DNA of 64,000 nucleotides from Megamerina dolium (lineage: Eukaryota; Arthropoda; Insecta; Diptera; Megamerinidae). The stretch lies in assembly GCA_963854835.1 (NCBI GenBank), contig OY978525.1:115581018-115645017 (forward strand), given 5' to 3'. Each line of letters begins with the position of its first letter. Position 1 is the stretch's first letter. The notes under the pieces were generated by a model. The model was not told where the DNA came from. It worked only from the letters and a program-made list of their open reading frames with translations, and did not search any database. Both the position numbers and the translations under genes were made by a program. Positions 48,240-60,986 of this stretch are shown one piece after another.

Positions 48240-50254
48240 TATATATTTATGGCATTGAAGATGACTAAATGAAGAAAATTTTTTTAAAGGGACAATTTGT
48301 TTTACAATACTTCTATAATAAATCGTTTAACAAAATATATTAATACATGCAATATATAAACACTTATAATTTTTATGTGAACTTTATGTTCACATAGAGC
48401 ATCGCATAAATGTCTCAGATTACAATTAATATGCATAAATAAATAGTTAAAAATTATGTATGAGTATAAATTAAAAAAAAGATTTACATTTTTTCACTTA
48501 AAAATCATCAAAAATTTCTAAAGTAAAACAAAAAAACAACAAGCTGTAGTTCAAAGACATTTATCTGTATATAAATTCAATGTGTAAAATTAATGAATGG
48601 TGGCACAAACCAATGAAATACAAATAAAAATAAATTATGTTGAAAAATAAAAGCGAAGAAGAAGAAAAAAACAGAAATAACAAAATTTGACTTATGTGAA
48701 AGAAAAAAAAAAATATAGCTAATTTCCGTCTTGTGTGTTACCACAAAAAAAAAAAAAAAAAAAAAAACAAATAAAAAATATTTCTCTCTGAATGTGTTTT
48801 TTTTTTCGGTGAGTTGAGCTTTTGTACATTTTTTGACATATGATAGTTGGTCTTTTTTTTTTTCATTGTACAAACATAATACAAAATTATTTACACATTT
48901 GTTTTTTCTGGTATTTGCATTGATTTATATATATATTTTGTATCCAGTAGAAGCATAATGTTACAGATAATTAATCTTTCTATAGATTTTTTGGAAACCG
49001 CAAAACCAAAGTTACCTAAACTAATCGTACTTGGGATGAGATGATGGAACAACAATGAAGTAGTGTGGTTCAATTATTATTTTTGAAAGCAATTTGAAGT
49101 ATTGAAGTATACAGGGTCTTTTTGTCTTTTTTTTTTTTTTGTTTTTTTATGAACATTAAATAAATTATACCTTACAAGTGAAATAATATTGTAAGACATG
49201 CTATTAGTTGCTCTATATATGTAATTCTTTTTTTTTTTTATTATTATTGCCTATTGAATTTATACTATTGACCATATTATACTTATACTTATTATTAGAA
49301 AAATTTAGATATGACCACTATCATTACTAATTCATATGGCAATACAATAAAAAAGCAAAATAGCAAATTGCTTACATATATCGTTGTATGTACATTACTC
49401 TATTTATTATTGAATTTTGTTAACGAACAAACAATAGCAATCAATCTTTTTGTCACGATTGAATTGGCCGCTCATATATGCACCTACCTAACATATGTTC
49501 ATACATGTTATAACAATAAATGACTGTGTGATTATAATACTAATAGTAAAAATAATACATTTTGATTTAAAATCTCAAGTGTAATGTAATGTTCGAAAAT
49601 GACACACCTTCTTCCATAGACCAAGCACACATCATACTACAGCATAATAAAAATAAATCAAATAAATGAAACAAACGCCTGCAAGTGAATAATATCAAAC
49701 TCAATATAATCATAAATTATTTGGGTTAACATAAAACAATTATACACCCCAACACATCATAGTTTTTACGAGTACATTCATAATTACCTAGAGTTTCAAA
49801 AAAAAAAAAATAATAATAATAAGTAATCATAATTTATTTACAACAATAGTAATAATAAATATACATTTTTTCATACACATTCTGATTGTCTTACAACAAA
49901 TAGTAATAATAATAATAATAATAATGTGGTGGGAGAGAGGTAATAAATTGTACATAATTTTTGCATTGCAATAATTACTTTACATTAAAATAATTGCAAT
50001 TTGTTCTCAATAGTTATTTTAACAAATTGTAAAATTGTTAATGTGAATTTTTTTTTTTTTTGCAATAATTTTTCAAGTGGTTTTGCTCTGCAAATGTCGC
50101 GGTTTTCTCTAAGATGATTTTCGGGAACAGTTCGAAGCCAATCGAGATCATACTAAGTAGTACGTCTTGTAAATGAAATTAACCTATAAAATTATTATTC
50201 TGTATTTGCGGTAATTCTACAAAAAGAAAATAAATCTATTATCTGTAATTTTCT
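48240..50254. other. No gene; poly-A/T tracts and TAA/TTA microsatellites
   Basis: The stretch contains an A-run at 48745-48767, T-runs near 48799, 49129 and 49231, and (TAA)n near 49905-49925. No supported ORF. Confidence 0.5.
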
Positions 50255-50264
50255 AGAACCCTCT

Positions 50265-50545
50265 AGCAACATCCGAAATGCCACTTTATTCAGACTCTAC
50301 AAAAAAAGGGGTCAAAATGACCCTTTCGTGAAAGAGATAGTGGATTGATATGTTCTAGAAAATTATTCCCCGTGAAATTTTACTATATACATATATCCAA
50401 ACAACATATTTCGCTTCGATATGAAATTTAACCCTTTTTTCCCACTTAATCTAAAAGCAGTCATGCGCAAAAAATTGCAAATTTAATATGGCCATAGAAA
50501 AAAAATTTGGCCTGAGAATGCAAAAAGTTTTGTGGAGAATATATT
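50265..50545. repeat. Dispersed repeat E, copy E2
   Basis: It aligns with 19535-19830 in the same orientation along its full length. It carries a palindromic GGGGTCAAAATGACCCTT core near 50310-50327. No coding content. The element's true ends cannot be fixed from two copies. Confidence 0.55.
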
Positions 50546-51244
50546 CCGCCTCCAGACAATAACACTCAAATTGAGTCACAGCGTAATAGATTACATCCAG
50601 AACTGTTCACAATTTAAAAGACACAACAATTCAAGAGTCAAAAGTCATCACGTAAGACTACACAAAACTTAGGCAGGCACGCGTAGGAGGATCGAACAGA
50701 CTCAATGGATTGCTGCTAGCCTATAGGATTTCTTGTTACATTAAAAATACTTAAAAAAATTTTATTATCAAGAATCAATGACACTACCATGGTCAAAAAA
50801 ATCATCAAATATTCAATTTTCACCCGATCTTGGTAAAATTAGGCTTAAAATGTTGGCAATTAAAAGGACCAATTTTTCAAAAAATAAAATATTCCTGATT
50901 TTTACAACTTCTTATAAAAAAATCACTTTCGAAATCAAAAAAAAAAAAAAAATTTTAATCATAAAAATTATACAAAATTTTGATTTAGAACAGCCATAAT
51001 TCTGCGACTTTTAGCTCAAGTTGTATGTCATTACATATTTTAATTGTCTTTCAAACAAGGCACTGTTTGTGTTGATCGCACTTTCGCACTTAACAGTTGA
51101 GCAAAAAAAATTTTTGAATGAAGTCATATCTAAAAAAAAAAAACAAATTACCGTTATCTCAAAAATCTGACCATATGGAAATTTTTTTTAAATATGTTTT
51201 GAGCTCAGTAGGTTAATACTAACTATCCCCTATACCTGAATTTC

Positions 51245-51276
<32 letters not shown>

Positions 51277-52712
51277 AATAATTAATTGTAAATTAGTGCA
51301 ATTGACTATTATAAAATATATATACAATATTTATATTTAAGCTTTATTTTCAATAAAAAAAAAATATGATTTATGGAATGCACAGGCATATATAAAATAA
51401 TTAAATTCTCATACTCCATATAAATGTGGCCTAAATAAATAAAATATTCATAGAATTTTTTAACATAAAAAATCCCACTTGAATAATTTAAGTGAAAAAA
51501 ATAGCAAAAAATAACACCAACCATCTCAATACCTAAATACATACTCTTCTCTTGTACACCAAACAGCATAAACGTAGTTATCGATAACCAATCAATTTCA
51601 AAGCAATATGGCAAACATACTATTTTGCCTACAGCTACATCCGTACATACTTGTACATACATAGTACACTTAAACATAGTTCACTTTGCTTCCAGCATAT
51701 CGCTAAAAGTATGAAAGTATCTATTGCACGATTGCACTTGTAAAATTATGGGTAAAGTCATGTTGATTGTCACAAAAGTCTATCTAAGTCTATGTGTAGT
51801 GTATGGTAAACTTGTTGCACTATTATGAGTATACTTGTATACTCAACATATGTATATACACAGTATGTTATAATATGGCAACCATCCATAGAACCGCAAC
51901 AAGCAAATCTAGGTTAAGTGCATATGCAACAAAAATTGCAGTCAGATGCAGCAATGCTGTCACACAAAGTTACCGCATTGACATTAGAAAAAAAAATGAA
52001 AAATAAAAATAAAAATAAAAGGAAAAACAAACAGTGCAACAAAAAAAAATTTTTTTTTCTTCACAAATAATATTTTTTGGTATGTAATACATATACACAC
52101 ACATATAGCTCTGAATACATATGATTGGTATATGACAATATTACTGGTATGCCAAACTTATATTTATGATATATTCTATATAAGCTGCATTTGTTACTTT
52201 GAAAATAAAAATTCTTTGTGAATTTTCAAGAGCATAAATTAAGCTCTAAACCTTTTGTGTGAGTATTCACTATTGAATATCAAATGATTGAAAGTGAAAT
52301 GCACTATGTACATGTAGTTTATATTGTGAATTTTCTATTCCTCTGGAATTAAGCAACTAATTTCATTATTCATTTTTATATCGATTTTATCATTCTTCAA
52401 TTAAATACTCTTAAGTTAAAAATGTGAAAAAATTATATTGTGAATGTGACCGCAATTTATCACAATTAACTCTTAAAAACACAGACTTGACAACTTTGAC
52501 TTTTATCGTCAATTCTTAATATATGGATTTATTAGAGCATGCCAGCTATAACAAGGAAAAAGTCATCTGGTTAATTAGAATTTCGACAGAAAATTAAGAG
52601 ATCATGGAAGTAATTGCCACAAAATATTTTTCGAATATTTTATAAAACAATATAATATTTTTCGTTTATGATAATTCGAATATCAATAATTTCACATTCT
52701 AACTGTATTGTA
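50546..52712. other. No gene recognised
   Basis: AT-rich with A-runs near 50938-50952 and T-runs near 51251-51274. The ORFs at 50778-50999 and 51309-51677 show no family motif. Confidence 0.5.
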
Positions 52713-53594
52713 CGAGGGCGGTCCCAGAACTACCCGACCTGACATATAGATGGCGGCAGTAGTTTGAAAAAAATTACTTTAAGTTTCAAGGCGCCTGGTA
52801 GTTTAGTATTTTTTTTTTTTTTTGAGTCATTGGAAGTTAACGACCTCAGTGAATTTGTAAACATGAAAAAAATTGGTCACCGTTATGTAATTCAATACTT
52901 TCATTTGAAAGGTCTCAGTCCAACGAATATTAAAGCCGAACTAGATTCTACTCTGGGGGAGTCTGCTCCTTCGTTTAAGATCATAAAATATTGGGTGGCA
53001 GAGTGGGGGCAGGGTCATACGAGCTATGAAGACGAACACCGTAATGGTCAACCAATTGAGGTGGCCACGCCAGAAACGGTTAAGAAAATCTACAAAATGG
53101 TATTGGATGATCGCCGATTGAAAGTGTGTGAGCTAAGTGAAATTACAGGTATTGCAAAAAGTGCTATACATCGTATATTGACCGAAAATTTGGAGATGAA
53201 AGAGCTGTGTGCAAGATGGGTGTCGCGTTTGATCACAATAGAACAAAAAGACCAGTTCACACATCCACTATTTCGATGGCTAAAATCAATGAGTTAAAGC
53301 TCGAACTGCTTCAGCACGCATTTTATTCGCCAGATTTAGCTCCTTTGGATTATTTTATATTTCCATATTTGAAAAAAATGGCTTACTGGTAGAAGATTTG
53401 CAAACAATTAAGAGGTGGAGTCTGCGGTAGATGGCTATTTTAATGAGCTAGACATTTCATACTATAAACAGGGTATCGAAGCTATAGAATATCGCTGGGA
53501 AAAGTGTATAGAGCTAAAAGGAGAGTATGTTGAGAAATAAAGAAAAATATTCCCAAATTTGTTGTTAATTCGGGTAGTTCTGGGACTGCCCTCG
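52713..53594 (+). mobile_element. Mariner family A, copy A2 (internally deleted, 882 bp)
   Basis: The left end begins CGAGGGCGGTCCCAGAACTA at 52713, and the right end, reverse-complemented from 53594, begins CGAGGGCAGTCCCAGAACTA. TA flanks both ends (52711-52712 and 53595-53596). About 370 bp of the middle are missing compared with copies A1 and A4. It is a non-autonomous derivative with complete ends. Confidence 0.92.
52863..53540 (+). pseudogene. Mariner family A transposase with central deletion (copy A2)
   Basis: The start MKKIGHRYVIQYFHLKGLSP is intact and I prefer it to the upstream in-frame ATG at 52764, which lies before the conserved N-terminus. The helix-turn-helix parts AELDSTLGESAPSF and ETVKKIYKMVLDDRRLKVCE follow, then AIHRILTENLEMKELCARWV. 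At about 53250 the text jumps from HNRTKR to PVHTSTISMAKINELK, removing the first catalytic aspartate region and the residues just before PVHTS. In a second frame the third motif HAFYSPDLAPLDYFIF is kept. A stop at 53538-53540 closes the family reading frame. It is inactive. Confidence 0.88.
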
Positions 53595-55870
53595 TATATA
53601 AATGTAAAATTCTTTGAGGTGAAGATTTAATTTTTAATAACAGATATATATTTAAAACTATGTATATAAAAAATAATAAACTCATTTAGGATACATGGGA
53701 ATATACATTAATATTATGATATTAATATTATATGATATGATATATAATATGATATTAATATTAGTACAGCATAATGATATATTTGAATGGAAATTATTCT
53801 CAGTACTACTCAGTACAGCATATGCTATAAATTTATTGAATTAAAATTCAAATGTATATAAACATTTTGCATAATCGTATATTACGAATGATATATATTA
53901 AAGAGCTGAAAGAATGTATTTGATTTTCGAATGATTCTCCTTACTCTCAAAACATGTACAATATTTTCAAAGCATATCTACATTGAATGAGAATGAGTGA
54001 GAGTAAAATATTAAGCAAATAAAATACCCGACTCATTTTTTGTACAAGAAATATTCCATACATTCGGTTTTCTCTTGTCAAATAAACGAATATTTGAGAG
54101 TACTATGAGAGTTTGAGAGTACTACGTGTATGTTGTACGTTATAATTGATGTTTTGCTTTTCCTGACAGGCACTGATGATTCATATTACTGCGTCTTGCC
54201 GTGTCATGTTGTCTTTTCTACGTTATTTTTTAATTATATGTATTGCAATGTAACATAGAAAAGCAAAACGAATATTTAGAGTACTCTCAAATGCTTTACT
54301 TCCATTTGCAAATATTGAGATTCTACTCATTCTATGGAAACGAAATATACACTCCATTCCATTCTATTTCTATTTTATTCATTCTCAATTCGTATTTGCT
54401 TAGAGAGAATGAATGAGAGATTCTCTTCTAATATCAATAGAGTGTTTTTAACATTCCTGCAGCACTCTAATATATATATGGCAGTTTTACTATATTCTGA
54501 GAAATAATCAAAAATTTATAACCTCAATTATGAAAATACAAATACAAATGACACTAAAGAAAATATGGTGAAAATAAATGATTTTTTATTTTTTTTTTTA
54601 TTACGATTTGCATAAAAAGGTGGCATACAACCTGTACTTTAATATTTTCACATACAAATGACTATATGTATAGATACAAACATACAAAATATAACTGCGC
54701 TGAAAAAGAAATTACGAAACGAAAATTTATGGACTACATCAACATATTACCACCAACGCAAAGCAAAATTATTACAATGTGGCGCATAATTTAAGTCAAA
54801 ATTATATATATAGGATACAAATGGAGTTCTTTCACGATTGCACCGTTGTCTTTTATAGCATAAATACGTTGAAATTGAAGAGGCAAAAACCAGGAAAACA
54901 AAAAAAAAAAAAACGAATCAATTGTAATAAAAATAAAAATTAATAAAAAATCAAGTGAATTTGTAATAAACAATATCTGTACGCATTAGTATAAATGTAT
55001 GTATATATACATTGTTGAGTACTTAAAGCATGTGTGTATACATTTGGATGCATACAAACAATTCAGAATATACACATGTATGATACAATGTGTAGATACA
55101 TACTCTCGTAAAAATTGAGACAAAAATAAAATAAATACACATTCAGTCAGGCACAGGCTGGCGGCATTAATCAAAAATTCATTATACCGCATTACTTGGC
55201 TGCCGCTATGCGATAGTATAGTAATCGTTATTTCTTATTTGTGATAAACTGATACATATGCATTTAGCTAAGTATATCCAATTGGTATGTAAGTACATAT
55301 AATATATATATAGAGGTATGAATACGCATTGTATAATACATTTTCATATTAACTCAGGTAGCAAGAAAGCAAGTCCTGTGAGATGATGGCAACAAACAGA
55401 GAGAAGCAGAAGCGAAAGAACGATACTCATATGGTTATAGTCGATTTTTGTATGCCTTATTTTCTTGGTTGATAGAGTTTTGAGTCCAAGATCCAAGAAG
55501 GAGAACACATACTATATATGAATACATAACTATGCTCATATGCAAGAATACATTTGTAAGTATGTGTAGCAACTTTATTTGCTTTATTTTATTTATTGGA
55601 ATGATTATTGATTTTACTTATTGGCTTATTGGTAATAAGATTTATCCAAAGTATCAATTTTTTTGTTGTTTTCATATACTATTACCATTTGTCTTTTTTT
55701 TTTCATTTGCGCCCCCATCGATAAGATACTATTGTTTATTAGACTTTATGCATACAAGTATTCCTATATATTTGCATTCATATGAATATCAATATATACT
55801 CGTATGTATGTAGTACATTTTATACCATTTAGCATTTGTTTTCGATTATCCTATTACCATAAATAAATGT

Positions 55871-55918
<48 letters not shown>

Positions 55919-56336
55919 ATATACATAAGTAACATATGTAGGTGTTACTAAAGGCTATATAAGATTATACGTAAACATTATATCAATGTACAATCATATA
56001 AACCTACATATTTGATTGTGTTACATATGGGCGAAATTTTTGCAAATGTACTTGTAATGGCACTTATAATGGTAATCAGTATAAAAATGATAACAAATTT
56101 TATAAGATTAATAATTTTGTGTGATTTTTATTTTTTTTCGTTTTGTATAGAAATTATTTTTCAGCTAAATATTCACTTTGTTTAAATTTATGTACTGGTA
56201 GAAAAATGAATCCAGCTTAGGAAAAGCGGTGAGAGTTAATTTGATAAAAATATTCATTTTGTGTGGCAACGCTTTCTAAGGACTGAAGATAGTATGTGAA
56301 ATGTAGGAACAAGTGAATTAATTGGGCTGAGACATA
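53595..56336. other. No gene; (AT)n run and palindromic ATATTA tract
   Basis: An (AT)n microsatellite of about 42 bp lies at 55874-55915. A palindrome-rich ATTAATATTATATGATATGA-type tract lies at 53700-53770. The 54.0-54.45 kb interval has repeated GAGAGTAC/GAATGAGAG words. The ORFs (for example 55532-55813) lack motifs. Confidence 0.5.
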
Positions 56337-56342
56337 TAAGGG

Positions 56343-56720
56343 CTGTCCCAAAACTACCCGACCTGACAAAGGAAACAACAAATTTGGGAAAATTTTTTTT
56401 TATTTCTCAACATAATCTCCTTCTAGCTCTATACATTTTTCCCAGCGATATTCTATGGCTTCGATACCCTGTCCCAAAACTACCCGACCTGACAAAGGAA
56501 ACAACAAATTTGGGAAAATTTTTTTTTATTTCTCAACATAATCTCCTTCTAGCTCTATACATTTTTCCCAGCGATATTCTATGGCTTCGATACCCTGTCC
56601 CAAAACTACCCGACCTGACAAAGGAAACAACAAATTTGGGAAATTTTTTTTTTATTTCTCAACATAATCTCCTTCTAGCTCTATACATTTTTCCCAGCGA
56701 TATTCTATGGCTTCGATACC
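56343..56720. repeat. Three tandem copies of a 126-bp mariner terminus
   Basis: Units start at 56343, 56469 and 56595 with CTGTCCCAAAACTACCCGAC and end in CTTCGATACC. They are almost identical. The last unit continues into the unique sequence CCCTGTTTACAGTATGAACT. Because 126 is divisible by three, the antisense frame gives a repetitive ORF at 56384-56749 with a 42-residue period, which is an artefact and not a gene. The shared CTGT at the inner and outer junctions suggests microhomology-mediated or slippage duplication. Confidence 0.92.
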
Positions 56721-56724
56721 CTGT

Positions 56725-57670
56725 TTACAGTATGAACTCATTAAAATAGCCATCTACTGCAGACTCCACCTCTTCATTGTTTGCAAATCTTCTACCATCA
56801 CGCGATTTTTTCAAATTTGGAAATAGAAAATAATCCGAAGAAGCTAAATCTGGCGAATAGGGTGCATGCTGAAGCAATTCGAGCTTTAACTCATTGATTT
56901 TGGCCGTCGCAATAGCGGATGTGTGTACTGGTGCATTGTCTTGATGGAACAATACTTTATTTTTCGGCAAAAGCGCCCTTTTTTTCTTTAATTTCATCAC
57001 TTAAATGCTGCAACAAATTAGCATAATAACTGAAGATAATCAATAAAAATTATCCCTCGTGCATCGCAAAAAACAGACGCCATAACCTTGCCTGCAGATG
57101 GAACTGTCTTTGTCTTCTTTGGATACGATTCTCCCCTTTTAGTCCACTGTTTTGATTGCTTCTTGGTCGCAGATGTGAAGTGGTGGACTCATGTCTCATC
57201 CATAGTTACGAATCGACGCAAAAACTAGGCTTTAGTACTGTGAAACATAGCCAAACACTCTATAGAAACATCTTTACGACTTTGTTTTTGTTCTATTGTG
57301 AGCAAACGCGGTACCCAACTTGCACACAGCTTTTTCATCTACAAATTTTCGGTCATTATACGATGTAGAGCACTTTTTGAAATGCCTGTAATTTCACCTA
57401 GCTCACGCACCTTTAGCCGGCGATTATCCAATACCACTTTATGGATTTTCTTAACCGTTTCTGGCGTGGCCACATCAATTAGTCAACCATTACAGTGTTC
57501 GTTTTGGCAGCTCGTACGATCTCGTTTAAACTCTGCCACCGAATATTTTATGGTCGTAAATGAAGGAGCAGACTCCCTAGAGTAGAATCTAGATGGGCTT
57601 TAATATTCGTTGGACTGAGACCTTTCAAATGAAAATATTGCATTACATAATGGTGACCAATTTTTTTCAT
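56725..57670 (-). pseudogene. Mariner family A transposase (copy A3), frameshifted
   Basis: The start codon is at 57670-57668 (minus strand). Frameshifts break the middle, but the last part (57000-56725) keeps HQDNAPVHTSAIATAKINEL, with the second catalytic aspartate, and HAPYSPDLASSDYFLFPNL, with the third. Counting residues between the two aspartates gives 34, so this is a DD34D enzyme, the mariner hallmark. The first aspartate region is in another frame. This copy preserves the best catalytic C-terminus of the four family A copies. Confidence 0.87.
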
Positions 57671-57852
57671 GTTTACAAATTCACTGAGGTCGTTAACTTT
57701 CGAAGGCTCCAAAAAGAATACTAAACAACGTGGCGCCTTGAAACCTAAAACATATATTTTTTACGGTAGGCACTTTTCACCAAAGTAATTTTTTTTTTCA
57801 AACTACTGCCGGCATCAATATATCAGGTCGGGTAGTTCTGGGACCTCTCTCG

Positions 57853-60800
57853 TACACTTCACGACTCCAGACGCAATATATCGTCCTATTTCTATATCAA
57901 ATAAACAACATGGCATATAAGATCTTCTTTTTTAAAATTATTTACAACACAATGCTTATTATAAATGCGTATGGCATTTATATTATCGCTCTTTTGCTAT
58001 TGTCCTTATAGAATTTAGCAGTTACTTATTTATCCTTTTTTTTTTTTTTTGTATAAGTAAAAGTATATTTTTATAAGTAAAAGAAAAAACCACAATATAT
58101 TAACTGATCCCTATAATTGCCTTACGAAAATTGATATTTATAATTTGCTGATACTTTAAAAGAGCATGAAAAATGGAATTGTTGTAGTACTTATTATATT
58201 TATATGTAGTAAAATAGGAACAATTATGAACAGCTGTTTTTAAATTGAATTTATACATGAACAAATGTTGACATTGATAATGGCGACACTAAATGAAATA
58301 CGATCTTTTAACTAAACAATACTCATATATATGTATATAAAACTATGGTACTGCTTCATATGCATTTACACGTACACACACACAAATGAACTGAAAATAC
58401 ATTCATTCGAAATTTGAGTATAATTGAGTATACATTAGAGTGGGTTAATTTTCATTACGACTAATGGATAAAAATTCGAATGAATTTTAATGAAAATAGG
58501 CAAAATTTTTACTTTATTTGAAAGTCTGTATTAGAATTCTATGGGGAATATTTTTAGGTAGCTATATTCTGAATTTCAACTTTAATAGAGGAGAAATATT
58601 GAATTTTAATTTCTCAAAATTCTTCGTAGATCTTATATGGAGTTCCTTAAGTATATCTACTCACAACTATTTGTAAAATTTTACCATACTTTAATGCATC
58701 GTAAATAGGTATAAGAGGGAAAAAGGTAAATAAAGAAAATTGTACAAAAAAAAAAAATGCTCATAAATATGTAGTTAAATATTTATAAGGGTATATTGAT
58801 GAAAATTATTTCAAATATTTTCCATTTCTTTTTTTCCTTAAAATTCTTGGTCATTTTTTATGATTAAGCGACAGCATAACAACAGAATTAGAGCAAGTCG
58901 AAATGGAGCAAGTAATAAATGGAAGTAGAAAAAGATCAACCTGGCGCAGATAACGACGGGATACCAATAGATGCAACTGAAGGATAAATAAAAATATATG
59001 TGAAGGCTCTTATTAGATAAAGAAAAAAATAAATTGAATATAAAAAAAAAAAAAAAAAATACCTACACATGTTGGTTGAACAATGAATATACTTAAAATA
59101 CAGGTTCTGTTTATCGATAATAAACTGAACTGAAACCTTTTTATATGTATTATGTATACATCACCTACTTAAATACCGAAACTAATTTCGAATGCATATC
59201 AACTTTATTTAATTTCAATTATTTTGGTTATCTTCCTGTTGAGGATGAGAGGTTTTTCTTTTTGGACAATCCAGTTTTTTTTTTTCTTCATTCTTTTTCA
59301 TTTTGATATCCTCAATATATTATAGAAAATCCGGAATATTGTTGTATTATTTATTATACAATACAAAAAATTATATTCATGTGCATACTGCCACTAGCGA
59401 TGATTTTAATGTGTTAACCGCTTTTAAACATTGCAGCAAGTGGGTAATTAATTATATAAAATTTTTTTTTCCATTTTCATTTTGTCCAATATCCATGGTC
59501 GACATCGACAATACTCATATGGGTGTGTTAGTCTTATTGTCAAAGTGTGATAATGAAATATGTGCCACTTTGACAAGCTGCCTCTCTCTCCCTTCTTTGA
59601 TTGTTAGTTGTTCCTTTTATTTATTTTTTCAATTCAAATTTTATCACTGAGAAAGAAAGAAATAAATGAAAGAAGAAGAAGAAGAAGACGAAGAACAAAC
59701 AAATACTATTGAATTAAATTGAATGTCATACGAGTATAATTGTATGCCTCTTGCATGCCTTTTTCGAAACTGTCAAACTATCCATCAATATATTGTATGA
59801 TACTAAGGCCCCCAAAAGTATTCAATAGTCAAGAGAAAGAGCAGAAGAAAAAAAAATAAAATAACAATATTGACAACCGAAAAAATGAAAGAAGTTATTC
59901 ACTTGACAAATGATCAGCTGCCGTTGATTGCATTGTTAATTGTTTGAATTTTGAATTTTTCATTCGCTTCTTATATTTTCTGTATGGAAGGTTTTCTTTT
60001 TTTTTTTTTTTTAATTTATCTTTTTTTTTTTTTGTTTCATTTTATTCCATCATATAATGGACACTTTACTTTGTCGCTTTTTTTGTTGTTGTTGTTGTTT
60101 TTTTTTTTTTTGATGATTGGGGAAAAATACGTGATTAATTTTTCTAATTAACTCATTTGATAACGAAACAAACAAATTTCACAAAAGTATATATATACAT
60201 ATTTTCCAAGTGTGAGAGAATTGTAGATATTTGTAAAGAAATTTATCAAATATAGTTTGCTTAATAATAAATAACTAAACATACTTGTGCATATTTATTT
60301 CATTTTTTTATTCAATGCAATACATATTTAACACTTCATTTGCTATCGATTGAGAAATTTATTTAATAATGAAAAATCGTTAGAAATTTATTTTTTTTTT
60401 TATCAAATCGATTAATCAATGTTTTCAAATTCAAAATCCATACACCATATATATACGTGTGTGTATGCATGTAAGTAACGTTTCTTTAATTTAATTGATA
60501 TTCATATTAACTCTTGCTGGGAAATTTATTAATCTAAATGGATGTATTATCACGCATTTATTATCAGCATTTTATGCATAGGAGGAAGTAATATTTTGAA
60601 ACTATTATTGTATAGAAAATGTTGCAATGATGTAGAGAAAATAATAATGAAAGCTTTTCGCATGAAGAAACACTTATGTAGTTTTTGACTGCTATGCAAA
60701 GTAATTTCAAACATATGCGCTTGTATATTGATGGATTTAATAATGTTGGAAAAACACAAGTAAATTGAAACATTTAGACTTTTTACACATTCCATTCTAA

Positions 60801-60986
60801 TACAATAACTCTAGTAAAAACCCCTCAAATATGGCCCTAGAATAATGTTCTCTGAAAATTTCATATTTGATTTAAATATCAAACGCTCAAACATTAAAAA
60901 AGACTTTAGAATCACATTTATCAATTAATAAATATTAATAATTAATATTAAAATTTCAAAAATCCACACAACGTTTAGAGGTTCTA
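57853..60986. other. No gene; T-runs and microsatellites
   Basis: The stretch includes poly-T near 58037-58050, an A-run at 59043-59060, GAAGAAGAA near 59673-59695 and several T-runs at 59996-60110. The ORFs at 59303-59650 and 59951-60151 are hydrophobic and low-complexity. Nothing else recognised. Confidence 0.5.

Larger units (their letters stand above)
56337..57852 (-). mobile_element. Mariner family A, copy A3, with a triplicated 126-bp end
   Basis: The right end, reverse-complemented from 57852, matches the family terminus, with TA at 57853-57854. The left end begins TAAGGGCTGTCCCAAAACTA at 56337 after TA at 56335-56336. The terminal 126 bp are present three times in tandem (see separate entry), which raises total length to 1516 bp. 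The rest is a near full-length but frameshifted element. Confidence 0.9.

Noticed and set aside
48577..48873. Minus-strand ORF rich in Phe
   Set aside because: It arises from poly-A/T tracts and has no domain.
56384..56749. Plus-strand ORF with a 42-residue internal repeat (looks like a repeat protein)
   Set aside because: It is the antisense reading of three tandem 126-bp mariner termini; the period is a multiple of three, which keeps the frame open by chance.
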